A stretch of 64,000 nucleotides of DNA. It comes from Fagopyrum homotropicum (lineage: Eukaryota; Streptophyta; Magnoliopsida; Caryophyllales; Polygonaceae). This document shows, piece by piece, positions 55,034 to 64,000 of this stretch (its first letter is position 1; each line of letters begins with the position of its first letter). The notes under the pieces were generated by a model. It did no database searches, was not told the origin of the DNA, and was given only the letters and a program-made list of their open reading frames with translations. The stretch spans positions 107,638,082-107,702,081 of the forward strand of contig BSWB01000007.1 in NCBI GenBank assembly GCA_033239125.1. Reading direction: 5' to 3'. The position numbers and the translations under genes are program-made.

Positions 55034-56351
55034 GTAAGGTGTTTCAAAGATGGATAGATCACGGGGGAGGTCTCACTATCCACTATTCCAATCCAATGAA
55101 GCTTAACACCGGGTAAGTCTTAAAGTTTCAATGGAGAAGAACGATAGTCTAAAACCAACCACTCAACTTAAGGGCATAGAATTAACCGTCACCGGGTAAG
55201 TCTCAAGTTAACTCACAAAGGATAAGATGAAGGCTTACTCAAATCAAATAAAGGGTTTTGAATCCTTTATTACCTAGAACTTGTAATTGTTGGCAACCAA
55301 GCAAGGGAATCACAAGGAAGTCTCTTCACAAGCAAGGATATAGGTTAGAATGGTTCAACAAGGCTAGGGTTTAGGCAATCCTTAACTTTGGTTAAAGGAC
55401 AAAGCAAAACGTGCACGACAGAGGAAACCACTGGTGGATCTTGGGAAATCTCAGCCGAGATTCTCAAGAACCCTTATGGAAACGTCTTTGCGGCGGTTAT
55501 AACGCAGCTCTCAAGATTCAATCTTTTTGTAAGGATCAATATATTATCATCTAAACCACAACCATCAACTTGTTGTCCTAGAATAGTAGGGGGTTTAGCC
55601 AACAATCATTATATCAATATCAATAATCACAAAAGAAGTTAAGAAAGGATGAAACCAAGAAAACACGATAATCTCCAAATAATCAATCTCCAAATATCTC
55701 AATGCAAATCAATCCACAAATAATCTCCGTTCTTATGTTCAAAGAAGGGAAAATCAAAATCCAGAAAATCTCACAAAATATCTCTAATCTCCAGGAATGG
55801 GTTGACAATCTCTTTCCAAGTTGCGAATCCAAAAGCTCTTTAATGCCGTCTATCTCGCCTTACGCGTCCGTCTTCGGATTGTGTAGCCAAAGTCTCGAAT
55901 GTAGTAAGCGCGAGAGCCGAAAATGTTGCAGCAACCCCCTCTTTATAGGATAGAATCAAGGTTAGAAAAAGATCTCGGTTTGGCTGCTGACGTGGAAACC
56001 ACGGTCTAGTACGGAAGAAATATCGGCTGGGGAATCTCTGACAATGCCGTGGTTTCTTCTCTGAGGCGTGTTTCCTCTTTGCTTCCTCCAATACTTGACT
56101 TTATACTTTTCCTTAAGCTCTCCAATGCTTTCCATGGAGGTTCACGTCGATCGGATGTGCACTAATGCTCTCTTTCCACTCCAAATCAGCTCCAATTCAC
56201 CTGAAATCATCATAAAGCTTGTGTAGATCTCGATTCTAGCATAATAGGTGAATATGACCATAAATTCTACTAATGTATGCCAAAGTACATTAAAGAAGGG
56301 GAAAAACTACCTATATGCACATCTATACTATCGTCATATTTCATGCTATCA
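55034..56351 (-). repeat. ATH-1 5' LTR, distal piece
   Basis: Continuation of the ATH-1 LTR after the ATH-2 insertion, starting with the duplicated GTAAG. It shares the ordered ACCGGGTAAGTCTC phrases and the ATCTCGATTCTAGC region with the ATH-2 LTRs but is clearly more diverged. It ends TGCTATCA at 56351. Together the two pieces make an LTR of about 1.6 kb. Confidence 0.82.
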
Positions 56352-57160
56352 AGATGGCCCCTTATCAGTTTGATTACTAGGGTTTTCCAACTCAACCCTT
56401 GTGTTTTTGGAGATAGTTTGACGGCACCAATATGAACAACTTTGATTTCTTAAGGTTGTGGATGGTTGGCCTAGGTTTAGGATGATGGTCTTCTCTCTTC
56501 TCCAATCAACACAAAAAACAAAGAAAATTAAGCTCAAGTAGACTCTAAAAGAGTATGAAGAAAAGAATCAATGTGGACAAGACTCAAAAAAGACTCAAAA
56601 GCAAAATACTCAAACCGTCAATGGTAATAGCGATTTCAAACTCTCAATCAGTTGTGTTGTGATACTAGTTTTGATACGGTTGAGGCCGCAATGAATTGAT
56701 TCTAGATTGGAGTCCTCCAATGGACCTTCAAAAGATGCAAATCTCGAAGGAACATGAGATTAGAGTCAATGATGGCGAGATCACGCAAAACAGAAAACAA
56801 AGAACGAGAATGGCGTAAGATAGATGCAATGGGGAGAGAGAGAGAGAGAGATAGATTTGGAATGGACGATGATATAGATCGAGAAGAACAAATGAACACA
56901 CAAAAATTCAATCAAAGGCTCAATTTAACCTTACACAAGTCTTCAAATTGAGAGAAACACAAGGGACTACACTAGGAGCAACAATTTCTCAGGAGGTTAA
57001 CACACACAAGAACAGCCAAGCAAGGACTCACAAAAATTCAATCAAAGGCTCAATTTTTTATTGAATGGATAAAATGAGAGCTTGAAGTTGTTGCGTTGGT
57101 TTTTCAATTAAACTATTCTATCTAAAAACTGAAGCTAATGGAGGCTTTTATAGGTATAGA
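56352..57160. other. Unassigned retroelement debris
   Basis: No intact gene. Directly beside the ATH-1 LTR the minus strand reads GATAAGGGGCCATCT, a polypurine-like tract. Near 56655 GTTGTGTTGTGATACTAG resembles a worn initiator-Met primer site, with DNA before it resembling the leader at 33115-33204. The 28-bp stretch at 56899-56926 is repeated exactly at 57029-57056. The rest is purine-rich and unassigned. Confidence 0.45.
56834..56851. repeat. (GA)n microsatellite
   Basis: About nine GA units within unassigned retroelement debris. Confidence 0.85.
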
Positions 57161-58902
57161 TGTAAGATCCCAGGTTTTTGCCTTCACAGTCCCCGCGGTG
57201 AAGAAGGCCGCCTCTACAGCTGATGAGATCCGCCCCTGCAGATTTGCTACAGATCGCGCCGATCTGTTTTCGTTCGTTTTTATCTTTCTTCCATTGATAG
57301 AATATCCGATATTCCATCTTATGGGCCGGTTTCCTTGTTTTCTTTCTAACCCTAGACGCCCTTTCCGTCTAGCGTTCCAGCCCTCCCTATATATTCTCTT
57401 CTTTCTCTCCTTTTTCCCGTTCCTTGTTATCATCTTCAAACCCTAGAGAGATGCAGCCGTCCTTTGCTTCATGCAACTTCGCTGAACGTGTAAGTTCATT
57501 CCTTCCTGGTTCTTCCTCACGTTCTTACAGTGTTGCATGTCTTCTCCTTCTGTTTTGGTTTCTTTCTTGAGTTCTTTTCTTTTCTTCTTCTCCAAGGATC
57601 AAGCATGAGCCTTGATTCTTGTGGAGTGTTCTGTTGTTGACCCTTCGTTGTTCTCAGGCTCTCTGGAGTTGAGTCTTGACGTGTTGGAACCAAAAGTTCA
57701 AGCTTTGGTTTCCCTTGATGTGAGTTCGGTTGAAGAGGATCCCGACAGAGCTTCTGTCAGTGCAGCCGCCCCTACGCCTGCACCAGCCGCCCCTGCGCCT
57801 GCACCAGCCGCCCCTGCGTGTTGCCGCCCCTGCATCCTTATCAACCGCCCTTGCGGTTTTCTCTGTTGTGACTCCCGTCTTTGGTGAGTTGCTTCTTTCC
57901 TTCCTTTCCTCGTTCCTTTCTTGGTTCCTTGTGTTTGTTCCTTGTCCCCTGAGTTGCTGTAAGACAGGGTTGAGCCCTTAGCTTGTGGAGATCTCTTAGA
58001 GATCGTTGAGACTAGAAGTTATAGACTTTTAGCAGCTGTTTTGTTCCTGATCCGTGTTGCTTGTTCGTATAGGCTTTCCTTGCTCCTTTCCTGAGGGAAA
58101 TTGAGCTTTCTCCTGAGTTGTTCCTGAGTTGTGTTGATCTTTTTATTTATCTTCGAGTGAGGTAAGTCCCTTGGACTTACTTAGCTTCATTCCGCGTATT
58201 AGTTGGATTGTTTTGGCTTGTTTACGTTGCTATCATATTTATAACGGATAATTAGAAATAGGATTCACCCTTTGTTACCCTTAACTGGCCCTAGTGTATT
58301 ATAACCGGGCGGTGACCACTTGTCTAGTTCTACAGGAGACTAGAATGTGCTCTTGCAACCCAGACCCGTAGGTAACGGATAGTACTGATCTATTCCTATT
58401 GGTAGACAGAAGCGGAGGGGAGTTTCGGGAGATTCTCGTGTGACAAAAGAAGTTGAATTAGTAATGGATAACCTTAATGAAAGATAATAACCGGTTAATG
58501 TGTGAGCATGCTATGTGTTTTCTTTACCTTATGTGTGTTTGTGCCTTTACACTCTTGCTTATACCTAGAATGTTAGCTAACGGTTTATACCGTCGTTGTA
58601 GATGTTCCGCAGGTTCAGGATGCTGCTGGGTGATCCAGAAGGCGTAGTCAGCCGGGGTTCCCGTACATTATAGGACGGGATCGGGTTTTGTTTTTCTTTG
58701 GTTGCTTCCTTTTGTTTTGAACCCGGCTGTGGAGCTTTTGGGTTTTCTTTTGGTTTGAACCTTTGGTTTTTATATTGAGTTTTGTTTTCATTCGTCTGTG
58801 CCTTGTTGTAAGATCTATTTGTTGTTGCTACTCTAAGTGTCGGTACTCATTGTGTGGTCCTAGCCCTTAGCGCTTCAAGTTCCCAGAACTTGGGGTGTTA
58901 TA
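57161..58902 (+). repeat. TEK-E 5' LTR (Tekay-like, 1742 bp)
   Basis: Starts TGTAAGATCCCAGG and ends GGGGTGTTATA, the latter probably from GTGTTACA by a C-to-T change. A TATATATT box lies near 57391. It is homologous in reverse to TEK-F. The initiator-Met-type primer site follows within 4 bp. A proline/alanine-rich frame near 57760 is only the translated minisatellite. Confidence 0.85.
57762..57836 (+). repeat. GC-rich minisatellite in TEK-E LTR
   Basis: About 3.5 copies of a 21-bp unit GCCGCCCCTGCGCCTGCACCA in otherwise AT-richer LTR DNA. The same word occurs reversed in TEK-F at 37312-37418. Confidence 0.85.
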
Positions 58903-58905
58903 ATT

Positions 58906-58917
58906 TGGTATCAAAGC
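58906..58917 (+). other. TEK-E primer-binding site
   Basis: TGGTATCAAAGC, one base different from the initiator-Met site TGGTATCAGAGC, 3 bp after the LTR end. Confidence 0.8.
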
Positions 58918-59188
58918 GAGGTTGGCAACAATGTCACTTGAAATCTTCCAAAGGTCAGATGGATAAATAAATAGAACCCGCAAGGGGTCTAACGTTATCA
59001 AAAGGGGTTTTGTTTTTAACCTTTCGATCTGGGATAGATGTACGGGCGACCACCACTACCTCCACCGATCTTAGCAGGGTAGTTTCTTTCTTGTTGGCCT
59101 TTATATGTGCTTTTTCTGGACTTTTGCTTTAGCTGTAGCGTGGCCTTATATCTATATATGTAGTCTTATATATCTATCCTTATAGCAG

Positions 59189-60236
59189 ATGGCGCGTACT
59201 AGAGCTACATTTGCTATAGGGCGAGGAAGGGGTTGACCACTTCCACCTACCGTCCGTGGACGAGGGTGTGCAGGAAGACCTCCACTAGCTAGAGGTCGGG
59301 GCCAAGCCCCAGTTGCCGATCCACCTACCGTTGAGGCATTTGCTAAAGAGATTGCTAAGAGCATTGTTCCTGAGGCTGGAAATGGGACCGCTGCTAGGTC
59401 TGGAGCACAGAGAGTGCCATCAACAGAGTCCGCACAAGTGTCTATCGGAGCTTCTGCATTTTGCGACTATGTGTAGAGGGTTGAGGAAGCTATCAGGACT
59501 GGAGGACCAGCACCCGTGCCGCCAGTTCCTGGAAGGTCAGCTAAGGTTTCGTAGAGAGTTACACAAGCTGTTGCCCCGCCTGTTGGAGTTGCTGAGGTTG
59601 TTAGAGCGCCGGCTGATGGAAAAGAGCCAAAGCCTGATAGTTGGTTGAAGGCTTTTGATCAGCTGAAGGTTCCCGTATTCATGGGAAGAACTGGCTTAGA
59701 GGTGGAGCAGTGGCTAGGATAGGTGGATTCTACCATGGAGGCAGATACGTTGCCCTGAGGGACGTCGAGTCAACATAGCATAGATATTGCTGAAGGATTA
59801 GGCTCATTCTTGGTGGAGGACCATTCGTAGTAAGGTCACCAGTTATGAGCAGATGAAGACAGTGATCAGGGGTCGCTATTGCCCTGTAGCCATGAGGAGA
59901 GACCGTCTTTAGGATTTCCTCGAGGCTGGATTCGAGGATTTGCCTATTGTTGAGATAATCCTCAAGTTTCAAGACGAGTTGGCGTTGCTAGGTCCGTCCG
60001 TACCACCGGAGGATCAGCATGTTTACCTATTCTCTCGGAGGTTGAGAGAGTCAACACGCTCTTATCTTACTGGTTTCCGTTGTGAGTCTTTGACGGACTA
60101 TCAGGATAGCGCTTCTGCTTATGAGAGAGACCGACTGGGTCAGAGGAGAGCTTCTCAGACAGGAGGTCCTGAGAAGAGGCAGAAGACTGGATCCGCTAGT
60201 GCTGGAGCTGGAGCAGCTGGTTTTGGGCGTAGTTAG
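59189..60236 (+). pseudogene. TEK-E gag relic
   Basis: Starts MARTRATFAIGRGRG with an early TGA (CGA to TGA likely), then PTVRGRGCAGRPPLARGRGQ. The segment SWLKAFDQLKVPVFMGRTGLEVEQWL precedes stops and a frame change. The later part reads DLPIVEIILKFQDELALLG and RLRESTRSYLTGFRCESLTDYQDSA, the usual C-terminal half of chromovirus Gag. Not functional. Confidence 0.8.
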
Positions 60237-60278
60237 ACACCTGGACGTTCTAGTTTCCAGCAGAGTTCTAACAGAGGA

Positions 60279-61157
60279 CGGCAGTGTCATAACTGCGGAG
60301 TAGATGGACACATCTGAGCTGACTGCAAAAAGCCAGCGGTGACTTGCTTTTCTTGTGAAAAGCCCGGACACAGAGCTGCGTTTTGCTGTCAGGGCAAGGC
60401 GCTATCTCAGCAGGGTTCTTCACCTGCCAATGTTGTTGGAGGAGGACAGAGATCTCAGTAACAGCAGCAACAGAAGAGAGTTCCAGGTTCTGCCGCTCCT
60501 CAAGGTTCCACTCCGAGACAGGGGAGAGGTAGAGGACGTGTGGGTGGATCTGCAAACACCCGAGATGCACCAGCCCGAGTTTATGAGTTGAGGAGTGCTG
60601 TAGAGCCAACAACGCCAACAGCTACATGTACCATTCACATTAATGGTTTTCCTGTCAGAGTTCTTTTCGATACTGGTGCTACGCATTCTTTTATATCTGA
60701 TGCATGTGTAGATAGATTGGCCTTAGTTACTTTAGAGGGTAGACCCTTCTTTATAGGATTACCCGATGGGGTAAGATACGAGGTACGCGAGAGATTCGCG
60801 ATTGCCCTATTAGATTGGAAGGTCGCGATTGGCCAACTAACTTCTTCGTCATGTACTTAGTACATGAAGAAGTTATTATGGGCATGGATTGGATGGATCG
60901 ACATCGAGTAGTTTTGGACATCGGCAAGAGGACAGTGACGGTAACTACAGATTCAGGCCATGTTGAGATTTTCCGAGGATGGGATCTCGGGAAGACTGGT
61001 ACAGTCATTAGTGCGGTTTGAGCTGCGAAAGTTATCAGTCAGGGATGTGAGACTTTTTGGTGCTATGCCATGAAGGATAGTACTAATCCAACTTTGGAAG
61101 AGATTTCAGTAGCTTGCGAGTTTGCTGACGTCTTTGAAGAGCCATCAGGTTTACCTC
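60279..61157 (+). pseudogene. TEK-E zinc knuckles, protease and start of RT region
   Basis: Two knuckles, CHNCGVDGHI-stop-ADC and CFSCEKPGHRAAFC, at 60285-60390. The protease follows: PVRVLFDTGATHSFISDACV with DTGA near 60670, then a frame change near 60830 and EEVIMGMDWMDRHRVVLDI. The last part, EISVACEFADVFEEPSGLPL, is the typical lead-in to RT. It is cut at 61157 by the ATH-3 LTR, so RT, RNase H, integrase and the 3' LTR are not in this window. Confidence 0.85.
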
Positions 61158-62981
61158 TGATAACACGATTTATGACTTAGGTTTAGGTAATCATTTAGAT
61201 AGATTTCTCGCTCATTCATGCATGGTTTAGCACTAGTTCACGACGTTTGCACTCAATTCACGTATTTTGTCGAGATAGACGTCTACACGGACTTGTGCAT
61301 TGCTTTGTAGGTATTTTGGGAGATTTAGGAGCTAAAACGATACGTTTGAGGATCGTTCATCAAGATGACACACCCTCGGACTCATTAGGATGCAAGCTAA
61401 AGGCTAGGGAGGACTCATGGAACCTTGCCAACACAAGCCATGCACCAAATCGAAGCTTAATGATCAAAGGCAAAGCTGAAGCACAAAATCACGGTCCACT
61501 GGCACACCACGGCCGTGGAAATGCCCGTGGATTTTGCCAGGTTTTCATGACATCTGTGCCACGATCTCTTGGCCAGCTCTTGCAAAGTTGTAGTATAAAA
61601 GTGGTCCTGCATTGGCTAAGAGAATCATCTTGGAACAGCTCTCCATTATCCACTATCATCCAATCAAAATATTCTCTCAACAAGAAGATTCTTGGGAAGA
61701 AGGAGGTAGAAGGAAGCTACCATTGGAGAAGAGCTTCATTGGAGAAGAAGAACACACCATTGATAGATTTTGATAGCCTTGTAGTGAAGAATTTCGGAAT
61801 CGATTTCTAGAGTTGTATGAACCATTTGAACCTTCTTTGAGAAGGGTTGTGAGTCATTCTAATTCCATTTTTCAGCTTGGTTTTGTTTACTTCACTTGTT
61901 CATCTCTTTCTCTTCATTATCTTGCAAATGGAAGCCATGATTTTATGTTTGATGATTTTGATTGCTATGATGAATGTTGTAGGCTAAATAGATGTGATTC
62001 TAGGGTAAGGAAAGGATGGTTATGGCTAGGACTATGATAGGATGGACTTAGATTAGCCCTTGGATGACTCACTTGCTTGGACGTAGTCTCTGTTAGGATC
62101 CACGGTTTGTTCTTGCCAAACCACGGCCGTGGACTTGGTAGAACACCCCGTGATTCTCCCTGGTTCGATGGATCTAGCTTTAGATTGTTATAATGTTGAA
62201 ATCATAGTGTTTGTTGAGTTAAATCTATCCTAGGGTGACCTAGTGTTAGCAACTAAGTGTTAGGAGAGACTTACCCGGCAATCCTTGCTCTTAGATTCCA
62301 AAGATGACAAACCCTAGGTAGTGGTGAGCCTCATAAGCCGCCATTGGACTAAGTGTGCTAGGATAGTTGCTTAGGACTAACCCTTTCGAGACCTACCCGG
62401 TAAGAATAGGTTAGATCTCTAGGTGACAATCCGGTTTGTGTAGAATCCCGTCCCCTAGGTTCTTAGAGACTTACCCGGTGATGAGACCTTAGGGATGGAT
62501 TAGCGGAACATGAGACCTACCCGGTGATTGATCCCAATCTAGAAACACTTACTCCCAACATATCATAGTTAATCCAAGGAATGATTAGATAGTTTGAGTC
62601 CTATGCCATAACCGGAACTTCCAACCCCTAGAATCCGTTTCTCTCTTTGATCTATATCTTGTTTTAGCTTGATTGTTTGTGTTGATCGTTAGCATAGTTG
62701 ATTTGTTTATTTTGCATGCTTAGTGATCCTTGATTGATCACCTAAAAACCAACCAAAAACATTGAAATCTTCATTTCTTTATTTCTCTCTCTTGTCTTAA
62801 CCTAGATCTTCACTAAACTTAAACATAAATCGAATCAATCTCACCTTAGTCTTTGTGTTCGACCTCGGAATACTATCTCTACTACAAACGTCCCGTACAC
62901 TGCGGGTTCGCTAGGAGTTAGGATAAATATAACGAGAATATAAATTTAAAACCCATTGCGTATCACATCCTGAGCGTAACA
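61158..62981 (+). repeat. ATH-3 5' LTR (Athila-type, 1824 bp)
   Basis: Starts TGATAACACGATTTATG and ends GAGCGTAACA, just before a tRNA-Asp-type primer site. The ACTTACCCGG and GAGACCTACCCGG phrases near 62270-62520 are shared with other Athila LTRs, but the family is distinct. CCACGGCCGTGG occurs at 61507-61518 and 62121-62132. The 5 bp before it, ACCTC, are the expected left target duplication; the right one is outside the window. Confidence 0.87.
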
Positions 62982-62987
62982 AGTTTT

Positions 62988-63005
62988 TGGCGCCGTTGCC
63001 TGGGA
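62988..63005 (+). other. ATH-3 primer-binding site
   Basis: TGGCGCCGTTGCCTGGGA, one base different from the ATH-2 tRNA-Asp-type site, six bases after the LTR end. Confidence 0.88.
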
Positions 63006-63120
63006 CTAGGTCTAGATTGAATCTATTTTGTGATTGTTTATAGTGTAGATCTTTCTTGTTGCTTTTGATCTCTTTTTGGTTTGTGTCTTTGCTTTTCAGG
63101 ACATCTCACTCTTTAGGTGT

Positions 63121-64000
63121 ATGCGAAGATCTCGTGGTAAGGATTTAGCTCCATTCGATCCCGAACCGGAGAAAATCCTTAGATCTAGATCCAAGAGCAT
63201 TAAAAAGGGGAAAGAGATGGCCGGAAGAGATCTCCAAGCTGAGTTGGATGAGGCTTTAGAGCAAATTAGGATAAGGGATGAAGCTTTGGAGAATGAAATG
63301 AGACTTGCCAATGAGAGGCAAGAGGCAACTAGGAGGGAGATTGAGGAGATTAGGCAAGCTCTTGTGCAAAGAGAGCTTAACCGTCAACAACCTCCTCCAC
63401 CTCCACCACAACCGCAGCCGGCGGCGGTGAATATTAGGGTTGTGCCCATTGCTATGGAAGAGCCACAAACGTTGGGGCAACGAATGGATCCGGCACAAAG
63501 AGCACACCGTCCGGGTGTGCACTTAGGAGATCCCGCGGCCCATGATTACGAACTCCGCCCTCAAGTTCTACAAATGATCCGGCATAATCAATTTGGAGGG
63601 ATGGAAGGAGAGTCTCCTCATCAACACTTGATGAATTATGAGATCTTGATGGAGACTCTTAGACTGCCAAGATTGGAGAGCAACAACCATAAGCTTAGGG
63701 CTTTTTCCTTCTCTCTTAAGGATAAAGCCTTGGCTTGGTATCAATCTATTCCACAAGGGCGAGTTGGTACTTGGTAGGAGATGACAACCGAGTTTTTGAC
63801 TAAGTTCTTCCCACCTTCCAAGACTACCGAATTAAGGGGGAAGATCAATGCCTTCGTGATGAAGGATAGAGAGAGTTTGTTCAAGTCTTGGGAGAGATTC
63901 AAAGACCTTCTCCTAGATTGTCCACACCATGGCATACCGAAAATTGAGCTATTGGAGATCTACTTCAAAGGACTTGATGAAGATAGCCAATTCAAGCTCC
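63121..64000 (+). pseudogene. ATH-3 gag, partial at window end
   Basis: Starts MRRSRGKDLAPFDPEPEKIL, matching the conserved MRR(T/S)R start of the other Athila Gag proteins. A charged helical N-terminus and a proline run (QQPPPPPPQPQP) follow, then HDYELRPQVLQMIRHNQFGG and FSFSLKDKALAWYQSIPQG. One in-frame TAG at 63775-63777 stands where relatives have Glu or Lys (TWEEM/TWKEM). After it the frame is open to the end of the window (RGKINAFVMKDRESLFKSWE to LLEIYFKGLDEDS). This is the best-preserved Athila gag here. Confidence 0.87.

Noticed and set aside
57612..57981. Proline/alanine-rich frame
   Set aside because: It lies inside the TEK-E LTR and its repeat part is the GC-rich minisatellite.
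23152..63777. Readthrough or recoding of TAG codons, since several relic frames are broken by TAG alone
   Set aside because: The TAG codons are at different places in unrelated elements, mostly at sites where relatives have CAG, and lack a shared downstream context; decay explains them better.
1..64000. CRISPR arrays, tRNA or rRNA genes, riboswitches
   Set aside because: No regular repeat-spacer array; no cloverleaf-like tRNA or rRNA core sequence noticed; the tRNA-like matches are retrotransposon primer-binding sites.

Overview
This window is a gene-poor, retrotransposon-rich stretch of a flowering-plant nuclear chromosome, most likely a eudicot. The evidence is one spliced F-box gene with canonical GT-AG introns, several Ty1/copia and Ty3/gypsy (Athila- and Tekay-like) LTR retrotransposons using plant-type tRNA primers, hAT elements and a Helitron. 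I cannot name the species. I saw no tRNA, rRNA, CRISPR array or bacterial-type operon.

Layout. 1-6463: a decayed hAT transposon relic (BED finger, RNase-H-like core, C-terminal dimerisation region) flanked by two 1.2-kb direct copies of its own 3' region. 7172-12490: an intact young copia element (COP1, minus strand) with 413-bp LTRs differing at 3 sites, TSD TATGA and an uninterrupted 1335-aa polyprotein. 13013-19374: the only host gene, a nine-exon SKIP31-type F-box gene on the minus strand with inverted-repeat elements in two introns. 20040-33244: an old gypsy element (GYP1, minus) split by a 9.1-kb SIRE-like copia (COP2, 21690-30778, TSD GTCTC). COP2 has an extra ORF 3' of pol and is itself interrupted by a 383-bp Helitron. 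33245-35811: the 5' LTR and partial gag of an Athila element in plus orientation (ATH-A). 35812-37880: a truncated Tekay-like LTR (TEK-F) holding a 399-bp hAT MITE with a perfect 8-bp TSD. 37881-56351: a decayed Athila element (ATH-1, minus) whose 5' LTR was split by a second Athila (ATH-2, 43686-55033, TSD GTAAG). ATH-2 has gag, protease, integrase and an env-position ORF but no reverse transcriptase. 57161-61157: a Tekay-like element (TEK-E, plus) cut in early pol by a third Athila (ATH-3, 61158 to beyond 64000).

Functionally, only the SKIP31-like gene looks like a working host gene. COP1 is the only element with all enzyme domains uninterrupted; the others carry stops, frameshifts or deletions. 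Many stops fit C-to-T decay of methylated cytosines.

Most unusual observations: (i) several unrelated LTR families each carry their own short GGCC/GGTC-centred inverted-repeat word, repeated in LTRs, linkers and sometimes coding sequence (CACCTCGACCGAGGTG in Athila, CAAGGCCTTG in COP2, CGGCCGAGATT in GYP1, CCACGGCCGTGG in ATH-3); (ii) COP1 has no recognisable tRNA primer site, and its LTR and leader instead form a perfect 17-bp inverted repeat spanning the LTR boundary; (iii) a recently moved Athila that lacks reverse transcriptase.
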